From Alkalihalobacillus sp. LMS6 (lineage in GTDB: Bacteria > Bacillota > Bacilli > Bacillales > Bacillaceae_D): a DNA stretch of 64,000 nt. The stretch is from positions 3,285,564 to 3,349,563 of the forward strand of contig NZ_CP093302.1 in NCBI RefSeq assembly GCF_024362765.1. Direction: 5' to 3'. The notes below the pieces were generated by a model. The model did no database searches. It was given only the letters and a program-made list of their open reading frames with translations, and was not told where the DNA came from. The translations under genes were made by a program, and so were the position numbers. This document shows, one piece after another, positions 40,064-48,720 of this stretch (its first letter is position 1; each line of letters begins with the position of its first letter).

Positions 40064-40561
40064 CTACTCTACTAATTTGTACATGTAGTATTCATTAATT
40101 GGACGCCCATCCACCATGAGCGAATGAATTTTTTCACCTTCTACCGAAAACCCAAGTTGCCGATATAAGTCATATGCTTTCTTGTTTTCCTTTATCACGG
40201 TTAATTCAAGTCGGCTGATTTTCATATCTCTTGCCCAAACAAAAATCTCTTCAAAAAGCTTCGTCGCTAACCCCTGCCCTCGATATGCTTCATCTATGCC
40301 CACAACAATGTACGCAGAATGACGATTTCGCCTTACTGTGCCACCAATTGCTAAAATAAAACCAACCAAATCCTCACCATCATCTGCCACAAACAATGCC
40401 GTACTTTTCGTTTGTATTACTCGCTCAATAAACGCTTGCTGTTGCGTGATAGTCAGTTGTTTTTCACCGGGCTCATGTAACATAAAACCAGATTCATCGA
40501 TTCTCTTATTCAATAATAAATAGTGTTCTGCGTCTTTTAATTCTATAGGTCGAATCTCCAC
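40064..40561 (-). CDS. GNAT-family N-acetyltransferase
   Basis: A 165-residue protein with the acetyl-CoA loop Y-R-G-Q-G-L-A-T (residues 92-99), preceded by AYIVVGIDEA and followed by NKKAYDLYRQLGFSVEGE, the motif-B region. It resembles ribosomal-protein or spermidine-type acetyltransferases in layout, but the acceptor is not determined. The truncated methyltransferase gene follows it. Confidence 0.85.
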   Translation of the reverse strand: MEIRPIELKDAEHYLLLNKRIDESGFMLHEPGEKQLTITQQQAFIERVIQTKSTALFVADDGEDLVGFILAIGGTVRRNRHSAYIVVGIDEAYRGQGLATKLFEEIFVWARDMKISRLELTVIKENKKAYDLYRQLGFSVEGEKIHSLMVDGRPINEYYMYKLVE

Positions 40562-40594
40562 TTAAGCACCGCTCCTTTCCCAAAACATATGAAA

Positions 40595-40623
40595 TTGAAA
40601 AATTACCTTTCCTCGCTTACAAT
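40595..40623 (+). promoter_or_regulatory. Sigma-A promoter of the small membrane protein gene
   Basis: TTGAAA (5/6) and TACAAT (5/6) with 17-bp spacing, about 25 bases before the start codon. Confidence 0.75.
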
Positions 40624-40652
40624 AAATAGACTAGTTTATTGGAGGTATACCC

Positions 40653-40940
40653 ATGGCGTTTCGTCTTACCACACTTGTTCTTCATAGTATCGTTTTGATA
40701 ATGGCTCTTGTCATTAGCTTAACGGCACTCTACAACCCTAGCAATATGTATGCAGTCCCTTCCCAAAGCATTTGGCTGACTCTACTAATCTTCTTTTCAA
40801 TTTTAACGATCGTATCAACTGTGTTTCAACTTAAACGACCGAGCGGAGCTGCATTAGTCTTATCTATGCTTGGATTAGTCGCTCTTTTTTTCTTTATTCC
40901 CGTTGCCACTGCATTCATCGAATATTTCCTTAATCTCTAG
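40653..40940 (+). CDS. Small three-span membrane protein
   Basis: A 95-residue protein with three hydrophobic segments (residues 8-26, 39-58 and 68-92), good ribosome site (TTGGAGG) and a clear promoter. No family recognised. Likely an integral membrane protein of unknown function. Confidence 0.7.
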   Translation: MAFRLTTLVLHSIVLIMALVISLTALYNPSNMYAVPSQSIWLTLLIFFSILTIVSTVFQLKRPSGAALVLSMLGLVALFFFIPVATAFIEYFLNL

Positions 40941-41042
40941 GAGGGTCCTGATGCGACTCTCTTTTTCTATTTCGTTTTTTCGTTTTAAAAAGAATGAAAA
41001 AAGGGTAAGGTAGTATCATCAAAGTGCTACAGGAGTGTTTCT

Positions 41043-41195
41043 ATGCTAGAAAACGAAGAACTGCAATTATTCCAGCGTGAAATTGATTATCTTGAAACGT
41101 TAAAAACCAAACACAATCACCCGTCTTGTCCTCTTTACCACATGCTCACATCACATATAAGCGACCTTCAATTAATTTTACAGCAAGAAGCGTAA
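41043..41195 (+). CDS. Small 50-residue protein
   Basis: The frame MLENEELQLFQREIDYLETL... starts at an ATG behind AGGAGTG and ends ILQQEA. It reads as two short helices joined by a His/Cys/Pro-containing turn (KHNHPSCPLYH). No family recognised. The ribosome site and coding-like composition support it. Confidence 0.6.
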   Translation: MLENEELQLFQREIDYLETLKTKHNHPSCPLYHMLTSHISDLQLILQQEA

Positions 41196-41223
41196 TGACC
41201 CCTACATGCTTGCATCTTCATCC

Positions 41224-41388
41224 TTAATGTTTCCTTGCTCCCTCACCGATATGAAAGGCTTCCCAACCAGGAAACCAAGCAAAATCAGTGAATGAGTGAC
41301 AAGGTTCAAAGGCTGACATCGTTTCGATAGCGCGCCTTTTGGTTTGTCTAGCCGATTTATATTTCTCTTTTTTTACTCCATCATGCCA
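41224..41388 (-). pseudogene. Frameshifted small gene
   Basis: A coding-like frame of about 50 codons (VKKEKYKSARQTKRRAI..., then AFEPCHSFTDFAWFPGWEAF and a TAA) has no start codon in phase. Just upstream, AAAAGGAACGTGGC precedes ATGATGGAG in another phase, which stops at once at TAA. One inserted base in the following A tract would join them into a single small protein with a good ribosome site. It is either a frameshift mutant or a sequencing error in the A tract. No family recognised. Confidence 0.35.
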
Positions 41389-41396
41389 CGTTCCTT

Positions 41397-41831
41397 TTAT
41401 GTGGAGGTTTCATCACCTGTTATCGAGCCAAAGATAACGAGATTCGCTTCTTGCTGTTTCACAAGATACTGAACGGCAAATGAGACATGGCTTCCTTGCT
41501 CTGCTTTCATGTATACACCTTCCCACTCCACTTTAGCTAGGGCATGATAGTCGTCTAACTCCTGAACCGAAACAGCCGTTGCAATCATCTTCTTAGCCCC
41601 AATTGAGCGATAATAGTCAAAGTTTGCATGTATCATATCAACTAACGTCTGATCGTTTTTTGCTACTTTCATTTGAGCTGAATCGGTTCCAATGAACGCA
41701 TCAGCATAAAAGTCCGCAAACTGGGTTACCGATTTTTCTCCCGCCAATACTTCATTTAGCTGTTTCTCATATAATTTAAAAAAATCTTCTACTTCCATTT
41801 TATTAATCATCTTCGTCACCTCATTAGACAT
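41397..41831 (-). CDS. NTF2-like (SnoaL/ketosteroid isomerase fold) protein
   Basis: A 144-residue soluble protein whose alpha-helical start (FFKLYEKQLNEVLAGEKSVTQFADFYADAFIG) and curved-sheet second half (HALAKVEWEGVYMK...HVSFAVQYLVKQQEANLVIFG) fit the NTF2-like fold. The start is the ATG behind GGGAGAAAG; an earlier in-frame ATG has no ribosome site. Function unknown. Confidence 0.65.
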   Translation of the reverse strand: MSNEVTKMINKMEVEDFFKLYEKQLNEVLAGEKSVTQFADFYADAFIGTDSAQMKVAKNDQTLVDMIHANFDYYRSIGAKKMIATAVSVQELDDYHALAKVEWEGVYMKAEQGSHVSFAVQYLVKQQEANLVIFGSITGDETST

Positions 41832-41975
41832 TCTTCTTTCTCCCTGTTTTACCTTCATACTGTTTATAAAAACCTATCAGATAATTAAGAACGACATACA
41901 AAATGTTTTATGATAAGCAAAAATCCCTATAGGAACAGAGGTTCACCCGTTCCCATAGGAATTTGTCTAGAAGCT

Positions 41976-42872
41976 CTATTCGTTTGACGTTGCTAGTGGA
42001 GCTTGTTCATCCTGAACCCATTCTGTCATCGAGCCATCATACACGGCAACGTCTTTTCTACCTAAAAGGTAGAGAATAAATGCATTCCACGTTGCTGCAA
42101 TACCGCCACCGCAATAAGCAACAACACGCTTAGAAGAATCAAACGCACCAGTTGGTTCAAATATACTGCGCAATGTTTCTTCATCTTTCACTTTTAGCGT
42201 TTCGTCATCTGAGAGAGTAGCAAAATAAACATTTTCGCTACTTGGAATATGACCTGGACGACCATACGTGTTCTTTTCCCCACTAAATACTTCAGGAGAT
42301 AAGCAGTTCAGTAAAATCGTGTCTGTATCTTTTGTAGCAGCAAGTACATCTTCTTTTGTTGCTACTAATTCTGGTCGACGTGTTTTCGTAAACGTTCCTT
42401 GAGGGTACGACTCTTCGCCGCTTTTCGTCGGTCTTCCTTCTGCTTTCCACTTCCGAAAGCCACCTTCTAGAATGGAGATGTTGTCAAATCCTTCATAACG
42501 AAGCTGCCACCATACGCGGGATGCCCAATCTGAAGCAGAATTGGTAGATCCTACTTCCGCAATTCGATCATAAATGACGACATGGGTCTGGTCATCTACG
42601 CCTATCTGTTGAATTTTTTCAACAAAGCGCTCTCTACTCGGTAAAGTAAAAGCTTTTTTATCATCAGGATCAGCTAATTCATGCAAGACATCGGCATGAA
42701 CAGCTCCAGGAATATGTTCTTCTTTATAGGCGTCAAATCCACTATTAATCGAATATAAACCATCACCATCAGGCAATTTTAAAAACGTTGTGGCATCTAA
42801 TAGGCGAATCTCTTTATCGTTTAAATGCTCAGCAAGCCACTCAGTGGATACTAAAGGTGAAATCGTTGTCAT
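41976..42872 (-). CDS. Thiosulfate sulfurtransferase (tandem rhodanese)
   Basis: A 298-residue protein with two rhodanese domains. The catalytic Cys is in Y-C-G-G-G-I-A-A of the second domain (near residue 253). The loop begins C-G-G-G rather than the CGSGVTA of 3-mercaptopyruvate enzymes or CRxGxR of thiosulfate enzymes, so substrate choice is uncertain. The start is the third-codon ATG, 9 bases from AAGGAGG. The region 42873-43026 downstream of the next gene holds no gene. Confidence 0.9.
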   Translation of the reverse strand: MTTISPLVSTEWLAEHLNDKEIRLLDATTFLKLPDGDGLYSINSGFDAYKEEHIPGAVHADVLHELADPDDKKAFTLPSRERFVEKIQQIGVDDQTHVVIYDRIAEVGSTNSASDWASRVWWQLRYEGFDNISILEGGFRKWKAEGRPTKSGEESYPQGTFTKTRRPELVATKEDVLAATKDTDTILLNCLSPEVFSGEKNTYGRPGHIPSSENVYFATLSDDETLKVKDEETLRSIFEPTGAFDSSKRVVAYCGGGIAATWNAFILYLLGRKDVAVYDGSMTEWVQDEQAPLATSNE

Positions 42873-43026
42873 GATGGACATCCTCCTTAATGTTTCGAAA
42901 CTATATTAATCCTATCATTTTAAACGGGAATAAAAAAGGAAAACGATTTGCATGTTCTCATTTTATTGTTTCCTTTCATTCCAAGATTCCCCTACTGAAC
43001 GTTGGAGTTCCGGAACAAAACCTTAA

Positions 43027-43794
43027 TTAGCTTCGTGCAGTTATTCCTCCATCTACAGAAATGATTTGCCCAGTCATATACGAACTGTAGTCAGAACAAA
43101 TCCATAAAGCTGTATTTGCAATCTCTTGAGTGGAAGCGATTCTACCTTGTGGAATCACAGCCTGATAATCTTTCTTTGCTAAGCCGGTTTGACGAAAGAC
43201 TTCTTCCAATAGTGGCGCCTCAACAGGACCGGGGCATAAAGCATTAATCCTAATTTGATCGTGTGCATGTTCAAGCGCGGCGGTTTTCGTTAAATGATTG
43301 ATAGCTGCTTTTGAAGCGGCATAAATAGAGATACGCGGCGTTCCTCCAATGCCATTAATCGAGGAGACATTTAAAATAACGCCGGAGCCTTCTTTTTTCA
43401 TATGTAGTAATTCGTATTTCATGCACAGCCAAGTTCCTTTTAAATTGGTGTCAACCACTTGATCAAAATCTTCCTCCGTTACATCTGTTAGCTTCACCAA
43501 GTCCGCAACAGTTCCAGCGCTGTTACAAGCAACATCGATCCGGCCAAATTGAGCTACAATTGTTTCAAAAAAGGTTTTCACTGCATGACTCGAGCGTATA
43601 TCCACTTGATAAGCATGGGCTTCCCCTCCTTTTTCAGAAATTGAATGGGATACACCTTTTAACTTTTCCAATGTCCTCCCCGCAAGGACGACGCGCGCGC
43701 CTGCCTCACTAAACCTTCGAGCCAGCGCCTCTCCAATTCCAGAACCTCCACCAACGATCACAACCGTCTTCCCTACATAGTTGAGCTCAATCAA
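43027..43794 (-). CDS. Short-chain dehydrogenase/reductase
   Basis: A 255-residue SDR starting at TTG behind AAAGGAGGGG. It has G-G-G-S-G-I-G (16-22), Arg in AGRT at the end of strand 2 (suggesting NADPH), catalytic Ser in NVSSING and Y-A-A-S-K (near 159). Typical FabG-like oxidoreductase, substrate unknown. Single gene. Confidence 0.87.
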   Translation of the reverse strand: MIELNYVGKTVVIVGGGSGIGEALARRFSEAGARVVLAGRTLEKLKGVSHSISEKGGEAHAYQVDIRSSHAVKTFFETIVAQFGRIDVACNSAGTVADLVKLTDVTEEDFDQVVDTNLKGTWLCMKYELLHMKKEGSGVILNVSSINGIGGTPRISIYAASKAAINHLTKTAALEHAHDQIRINALCPGPVEAPLLEEVFRQTGLAKKDYQAVIPQGRIASTQEIANTALWICSDYSSYMTGQIISVDGGITARS

Positions 43795-43923
43795 TTTTTC
43801 CCCTCCTTTACTGTTCTTTAATTCTTGTTGATTTACACATCTCCTGCTCCTCCCCTTTTATGTTTACTCACAATAAAATCGGGAATTTGAAGTAAGAACA
43901 CTTATTTGAAAGGATGTTTCACC

Positions 43924-44445
43924 ATGGGCAAGCGTATTGCCGTATTAATAACGGATTTATTCGAAGACATTGAATACACAAATCCGAAAGAAAAACTTGA
44001 AGAAGCCGGCCATACACTCGTGACCATCGAGAAAAAAGCCGGTAATCGTGTAACAGGAAAAAAAGAACAAGCAACTGTAACCATTGATAAAGGCATTGAT
44101 GATGTAACGCCCGAGTCGTTTGATGCCCTGCTTTTACCAGGAGGCTTCTCTCCAGATAAACTGCGCGGGGATGATCGATTTGTCGCCTTTACAAAAGACT
44201 TTGCCGATAAAGGCAAGCCTATTATGGCTATCTGCCATGGACCACAGCTTCTTATTAATGCGGATGCGTTAGTTGGACGAACTGTAACGGGTGTGAAACC
44301 TATCGTGCCAGATCTCGTCAACGCAGGTGCGCGTTTTGTTGATCAAGAAGTCGTGGTTTGTCAAAACAACTTAGTAACAAGCCGTACACCTGATGATTTA
44401 CCTGCTTTTAACCGAGAATGTTTAAACGTTCTTGAAAGAGCATAG
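43924..44445 (+). CDS. PfpI/DJ-1 family protein (YraA-like)
   Basis: A 173-residue class I amidotransferase-like protein with the nucleophile elbow A-I-C-H-G-P (Cys near 103) and the Glu near residue 16 in LFEDIEYTNP, the pattern of PfpI-type proteins. In Bacillus the YraA homologue is linked to thiol stress and repair of damaged proteins; that role is by analogy. The start follows AAAGGATG, and a strong terminator follows. Confidence 0.88.
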   Translation: MGKRIAVLITDLFEDIEYTNPKEKLEEAGHTLVTIEKKAGNRVTGKKEQATVTIDKGIDDVTPESFDALLLPGGFSPDKLRGDDRFVAFTKDFADKGKPIMAICHGPQLLINADALVGRTVTGVKPIVPDLVNAGARFVDQEVVVCQNNLVTSRTPDDLPAFNRECLNVLERA

Positions 44446-44455
44446 TGACGAAACT

Positions 44456-44489
44456 AGACCGCCAAGTCGAATGGACTTAGCGGTCTTTT
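44456..44489. terminator. Terminator of the PfpI gene
   Basis: AGACCGC-CA-AGTC pairs with GACT-TA-GCGGTCT, loop GAATG, followed by seven T. It also lies at the end of the convergent ABC permease gene. Confidence 0.9.
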
Positions 44490-44490
44490 T

Positions 44491-45168
44491 TTACCTGAGG
44501 CTCGTTCGTTTTAAAAGGAAATGACTTGCTGCGAGTAAGCCCATTATCGGCAGAATAAACCAATAAATCGTGAATAATGCTTCACCTCGATGCAAGGTTG
44601 TGACATAAGTGATCATTGCTTCTTGAACAAACGGAATAAGAAAGAGAACGCCCACTCCAGCTAAGAAGAAATAAACGGCTTTTGTTCCGAAGCACTGTCG
44701 GACACTAGCAATAAAGAATAGAATAATAGCAACAAAAAGAACCGTGATCAGTTCGTACACGAGTACAAATGATAATGACAAGGCTGGCAAGAATTCTGCA
44801 AACCCGAGTAAGAGAACCTGCTCCATACCAACGATTGAAGCAACCCAAGGCAAAAGCTGGATTAAACTGTGATGAACGACAGCACCCATCCCAATAAAAA
44901 CCAACACAAGCAGCATACTAGCAAGCATAAACTGTTTTCGTGTTGCCCCTAATTTTAGTGCGTAATGAAAGTCATGTTTGATGATGTTAAAACTAACTGA
45001 CCCTATCCAAAAAAGAAAGATTGGCCAAACAAATAAGAACACTTGCGTAGAAGTCAACGTTGTAATGACATAGCCACTCATGAGAATTCCCGTAAGAATG
45101 AGCCAGAAGATCGTAAACAGTTTTGCCAACTCTGGAAACATTGATTGAAAAATAGAACCTATTTTCAT
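44491..45168 (-). CDS. ABC-2-like membrane protein, second of a paralogous pair
   Basis: A 225-residue protein with six or seven spans. It is clearly paralogous to the gene just upstream (shared IFWLILTGILMSGYVI... and HDFHYALKLGATRKQFM versus NNLNYALKLGATRTQFF). The pair with an upstream ATPase and YtrA-type GntR regulator forms an ytr-like operon. The role is probably export or envelope sensing; the substrate is unknown. Ribosome site GGAGGA. Confidence 0.8.
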   Translation of the reverse strand: MKIGSIFQSMFPELAKLFTIFWLILTGILMSGYVITTLTSTQVFLFVWPIFLFWIGSVSFNIIKHDFHYALKLGATRKQFMLASMLLVLVFIGMGAVVHHSLIQLLPWVASIVGMEQVLLLGFAEFLPALSLSFVLVYELITVLFVAIILFFIASVRQCFGTKAVYFFLAGVGVLFLIPFVQEAMITYVTTLHRGEALFTIYWFILPIMGLLAASHFLLKRTSLR

Positions 45169-45190
45169 TTATTGATCCTCCATCTCTTCA

Positions 45191-45871
45191 TCATCGTAAG
45201 GTCATTTTCCTCAACACAGGTTGACTAGCTAGGCAAGCGACCACACCAATGATTGCTAATAAGAAAAACGTCCCAAGCGCCTCGCCCTGGTAAAGCATCC
45301 GTAGCCAACTTGTCACCCCATCTCTCGTCATCGGTATCAACAAGAGTACTCCAAGGAATCCAGCGAGAACGTAAACAGGCACAATGCCATACTGATAACG
45401 AATCACACCAATAAGATAAAAAATTCCTAATAAAAAGAATGCAAATGTTAGATCATAGCCAAAGGCATATAAAGTAGACAGTTCTGGCAAAACTTCTTGA
45501 AATCCAATGAGCGTGACATTCTCAATCGATAAAGCTGCTGCAACATTAGGAAGGACAAGCAAATACATGCGATGGATCAGCTGGCCAACGATGACCGCGA
45601 TTAGTAAAATCAATACACTTCCCGCAAAAAATTGTGTGCGTGTCGCTCCAAGTTTAAGGGCATAGTTTAGATTATTTTTCGTTATCAGAAAACTGTTCGC
45701 GCATAACCACACGAGGAAAATGGGCCAGACAAGCAAAACAATCGACGTCCCCATAAATGATGCGATTACGTAACCAATGAACAAAAAGCCAGTTAAGGTA
45801 AGCCAAAACATCGTAAATGCTTTTAACATATCTGATAAAATTAATCTTTTTATTTCAAAAACTTTACTCAT
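45191..45871 (-). CDS. ABC-2-like membrane protein, first of a paralogous pair
   Basis: A 226-residue protein of six or seven spans, starting at the ATG that overlaps the ATPase stop codon by 4 bases (ATGA), with AAAGGAG upstream. A longer reading would overlap the ATPase by 70 bases and is rejected. It shares the N-Y-A-L-K-L-G-A-T-R segment with the downstream paralogue, so the two arose by duplication and may form a heterodimer. Confidence 0.82.
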   Translation of the reverse strand: MSKVFEIKRLILSDMLKAFTMFWLTLTGFLFIGYVIASFMGTSIVLLVWPIFLVWLCANSFLITKNNLNYALKLGATRTQFFAGSVLILLIAVIVGQLIHRMYLLVLPNVAAALSIENVTLIGFQEVLPELSTLYAFGYDLTFAFFLLGIFYLIGVIRYQYGIVPVYVLAGFLGVLLLIPMTRDGVTSWLRMLYQGEALGTFFLLAIIGVVACLASQPVLRKMTLR

Positions 45872-46737
45872 TGAGGCAACGGCTCCTTTGATGTATAGTC
45901 GATAAAAAACTCTTGTAGGGATAAAGGCTGAACGCTGCAACCGCTTGGAATGACTGGCACGTCCCCTTTATTACATAAAACAGCTACTGTCGCTTCTGAT
46001 AAGAGCGATTCTCTTGCTAGCACGTGTTGCCCAGTCAGATCTAAATTAGCCAGAGCGTCTTTCGGTCCGCTTATACGTAACGCTCGTTCTGCTAGATCTT
46101 CTACTGGTTCTTGCAACAGGATTTCCCCGTCATTCACAATGATGGTATGTTCGAAGATCGCTTCCGTTTCTTCAATAAAATGAGTCGAGAACAAAATGAC
46201 GCGCGGATGCTCAACATAGTCTTCAATAATCTCTTTGTACAGTTTCTTTCTCGCTGTTGCATCCATGCCAATGTATGGTTCATCAAAAATCGTTAATGGA
46301 GCTCTACTAGCTAGACCAATACTCATATTTAAAGCGGAATTCATCCCCTTTGAAAGTTCATTCAAACGTTTGTTTAACGGTAAGCGATACTCCGACACTA
46401 AGCGAGCTAATAACTCTTCATTTAATTGCGGGTAAAACGCTTTTACATGCTGGAGGACATCTTTCACTCTTAACGTCGGCTTAAAATTATCACTTTCTTG
46501 AATGAAGCTAATCTTATTTAACGTTTCGCTATGATCAAATGGATTCTTGCCATCAATCTCAACAATGCCACGATCCCAATTCGATAACCCAGCAAGAATG
46601 TGCATCATCGTCGTTTTTCCTGCACCATTCGGTCCAAGTACTGCATAAATACCTACCTCATCAATTGTTAAATCGATGTTATTTAACACAGGCTGACCTT
46701 TGATTTCTTTCGAGACTTGTTTTAGTGTAATATTCAC
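45868..46737 (-). CDS. ABC transporter ATPase (YtrB-like)
   Basis: A 289-residue ATPase starting at GTG, overlapping the GntR stop by 4 bases (GTGA). Walker A is G-P-N-G-A-G-K-T-T (35-43) and Walker B ends T-I-F-D-E-P (near 153). The signature L-S-K-G-M (near 132) replaces LSGGQ, as seen in YtrB and related export ATPases. The C-terminal 70 residues form an accessory domain. Together with the two membrane proteins it makes an exporter or sensor complex. Confidence 0.87.
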   Translation of the reverse strand: MNITLKQVSKEIKGQPVLNNIDLTIDEVGIYAVLGPNGAGKTTMMHILAGLSNWDRGIVEIDGKNPFDHSETLNKISFIQESDNFKPTLRVKDVLQHVKAFYPQLNEELLARLVSEYRLPLNKRLNELSKGMNSALNMSIGLASRAPLTIFDEPYIGMDATARKKLYKEIIEDYVEHPRVILFSTHFIEETEAIFEHTIIVNDGEILLQEPVEDLAERALRISGPKDALANLDLTGQHVLARESLLSEATVAVLCNKGDVPVIPSGCSVQPLSLQEFFIDYTSKEPLPQ

Positions 46738-47108
46738 TTTCGTTTACCCCTCTCCTCATCAATTAACTGCTTAATTTGTTCATCACTTAATTCGATTTGA
46801 TTGGCTTCCTGTAACATGGGGGCAATATATGTTTCTCTAAACGAATCTTGACGTTCTTTAATGAGTTTCGCCCTTGCCCCCTCAAAAACGAACATGCCAA
46901 TTCCACGTTTTTTATATAAAATTTCTTGATCAACTAATAAATTGATGCCCTTTGCTGCGGTTGCAGGGTTAATTTGCAAAAGTTTCGCAAATTCATTTGT
47001 TGAAGGCACTTGATCGCCTTCTTTTAATTCTCCATTGACGATGTCATTGGCAATCCGAACCGTAATCTGTCTGAAAATCGGTTGATCACTGGAAAATGAG
47101 AACACCAT
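46734..47108 (-). CDS. GntR-family regulator (YtrA subfamily)
   Basis: A 124-residue protein with a GntR winged helix (PIFRQITVRIANDIVNGELKEGDQVPSTNEFAKLLQINPATAAKG..., shown in part) and the short C-terminal dimerisation helices typical of YtrA. These repressors control the ABC operon they head, often responding to wall antibiotics. I prefer the ATG 11 bases from GGAGG; two earlier ATGs lie on or next to that ribosome site. Confidence 0.85.
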   Translation of the reverse strand: MVFSFSSDQPIFRQITVRIANDIVNGELKEGDQVPSTNEFAKLLQINPATAAKGINLLVDQEILYKKRGIGMFVFEGARAKLIKERQDSFRETYIAPMLQEANQIELSDEQIKQLIDEERGKRK

Positions 47109-47132
47109 AAATTGCATAACCTCCACGGTTCA

Positions 47133-47176
47133 TTACTTATGTAACTAACCATATAACGGATAAACAAGATTGTCAA
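47133..47176 (-). promoter_or_regulatory. Promoter and dyad of the GntR-ABC operon
   Basis: On the minus strand a perfect TTGACA (47171-47176) and TATGGT (47148-47153) with 17-bp spacing. Just downstream lies a TTAC-N4-GTAA dyad (47133-47144), placed where a GntR repressor would block the start of transcription. Confidence 0.6.
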
Positions 47177-47252
47177 CGAAATAAACTGAATACAATTAAA
47201 ATTAGTCAAAAGGGTATTTTTTGAATTGACCTTTGTCTGTTTTCATTAAAAA

Positions 47253-47278
47253 AAACAAGGCATCAATCGCCTTGTTTT
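47253..47278. terminator. Bidirectional terminator
   Basis: AAACAAGGC and GCCTTGTTT pair over a 7-base loop with A-rich and T-rich flanks. It overlaps the end of the broken gene beside it. Confidence 0.75.
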
Positions 47279-47559
47279 GATTCTTCTTGCTTTTGGTCTT
47301 TTCTTTCTAAATAATAGACACACCCATGACTTGCCATAAGTAATAGCAAAGCCACAAAGTTTTATTGTGGTGGAGTAATAAAAATAATGAGCAATCCTAT
47401 AATAAGAGTCGGAATGACAATCTTATTGTATCGCTTTAGTCGTTTACGGGCACTGGGTTCGATGAAGCTGATGCAATCACGCCTTTCAATAACGTTGTGA
47501 CAAATCTCAAATGTCGTTCAAACCTCTTCAAGTTTAGCCTCAACTTTTCCTGCAATTCT
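47263..47559 (-). pseudogene. Broken gene for a small two-span membrane protein
   Basis: Directly after the stop of the HD gene, one minus-strand frame reads RIAGKVEAKLEEV, stop (TGA), TTFEICHNVIERRDCISF..., then a hydrophobic IVIPTLIIGLLIIFITPPQ, stop (TAA), NFVALLLLMASHGCVYYLER, KDQKQEESKQGD, stop. All parts share one phase, so two nonsense changes in an otherwise coherent coding sequence are the simplest reading. It would encode a basic N-terminal helix and two spans. No family recognised. It ends at a terminator. Confidence 0.6.
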
Positions 47560-48534
47560 TTAAGGCAAATTGAGAATATCATGAATAAATAACGTTGGCT
47601 CCTTAACTAAATTAATGATTTCTGACTCACTCCCGTACCCTACTTGATGCGTTGGAAGCGTTCGCACAAAAGGTCGATGAGGAATCCCTATATTTTGTGC
47701 TGTCACAACACCTGTCTGCTTATTTGATAAACGGACATGACTACCAACTGGATAAAGCGCAATGGAGTGCAGGAAGACAATCATAATATGCCAGTCATAT
47801 TTCATGGTAATTCCAAAAATGTACTCAATTGCTTCGATCGGACGTCGTTTAACGTGTGATCGACTTTGATGCAATAACTCATCATACTGGTTAGCAATTG
47901 CAATAATCTGGCCCGCTTCTTGAAGATGACTTTGCGATAAATGGATCTCCGGCAAACGATACGCTTGTTCCTTCGCGACGCTTTTCGTAATGAAACGCAC
48001 TTCTCGTAACCATTCAGCTTCTCGATATGGGGCAAAATCAGCCCAATCCAGCCCCCGCCTTCCATCCTCTATGCCATGTAGCAACGCAGCTAGAATCAAA
48101 GTCGTTAACTTCTGCTCATCATATTTTAATTTTTTTCCTACATAAGCCGATAATACGCTTACCTTAATGGAATGTTCGAATAAATGATTATCTTCAGTCT
48201 TTAATTTATGAAGCCACGAATTGATGGCCGTGAACTCAACTAGTTGCTGAATAGAAGCCAACACGGCTTTTTTTTCATTTTCAAGATCCACTAAAAGCCA
48301 ATTGAACGATTGAATAATGACAGGCATAATCGTCTCTACTTTTTCCCGTTCTTCTTCTTGTAGCTTATCATCAATCGGAAGCTGGTAGATACCAAAATTT
48401 TTTAACCGCATAATGAGCCGATGGTTTAATACCGTGCCCTTTCTTAAAAGAAAATGCCCATTTTGTGAATGCACCACATCGCCTAAAACCATTCCTGGGA
48501 TTACATGATCACTTTTTATATTGGTGATTCTCAC
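47560..48534 (-). CDS. Degenerate HD-GYP-like protein
   Basis: A 324-residue protein starting at GTG 8 bases after GGAGG. The N-terminal part (VIPGMVLGDVVHSQNGHFLLRKGTVL) is the usual lead-in of HD-GYP phosphodiesterases, and the middle helices (HLFEHSIKVSVLSAYVGKKL, LILAALLHGIEDG) match the HD core. The metal-binding HD pair is changed to H-G and there is no GYP motif, so catalysis on cyclic-di-GMP is unlikely. A binding or structural role is inferred. A broken membrane gene follows in phase. Confidence 0.75.
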   Translation of the reverse strand: MRITNIKSDHVIPGMVLGDVVHSQNGHFLLRKGTVLNHRLIMRLKNFGIYQLPIDDKLQEEEREKVETIMPVIIQSFNWLLVDLENEKKAVLASIQQLVEFTAINSWLHKLKTEDNHLFEHSIKVSVLSAYVGKKLKYDEQKLTTLILAALLHGIEDGRRGLDWADFAPYREAEWLREVRFITKSVAKEQAYRLPEIHLSQSHLQEAGQIIAIANQYDELLHQSRSHVKRRPIEAIEYIFGITMKYDWHIMIVFLHSIALYPVGSHVRLSNKQTGVVTAQNIGIPHRPFVRTLPTHQVGYGSESEIINLVKEPTLFIHDILNLP

Positions 48535-48671
48535 ATCCCTATCCTCCACTTCTAAATAACTAGGATTAAAGTCTCTTTATGTTTCCATAATAAACTAATC
48601 TCTCCTAATTGACCATCTAAACGAATGGATCCTTTCAACTTTTTAAAAATAAACTGATAAGAGATCGAAAA

Positions 48672-48713
48672 AAAGCGCCTACAACAGGGTTCATCCTGCC
48701 ATAGCCGCTTTTT
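48672..48713 (-). terminator. Terminator of the CAP-domain gene
   Basis: AAAGCG-C-CTA pairs with TAG-C-CGCTTT, with an inner CAGG/CCTG stem. On the minus strand it is followed by seven T. Confidence 0.8.
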
Positions 48714-48720
48714 AGTTACT

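Noticed and set aside
42873-43026. Weak hairpin with T tract after the second dehydrogenase gene
   Set aside because: The stem is bulged with a loop of over 20 bases; I would not rely on it as a terminator.
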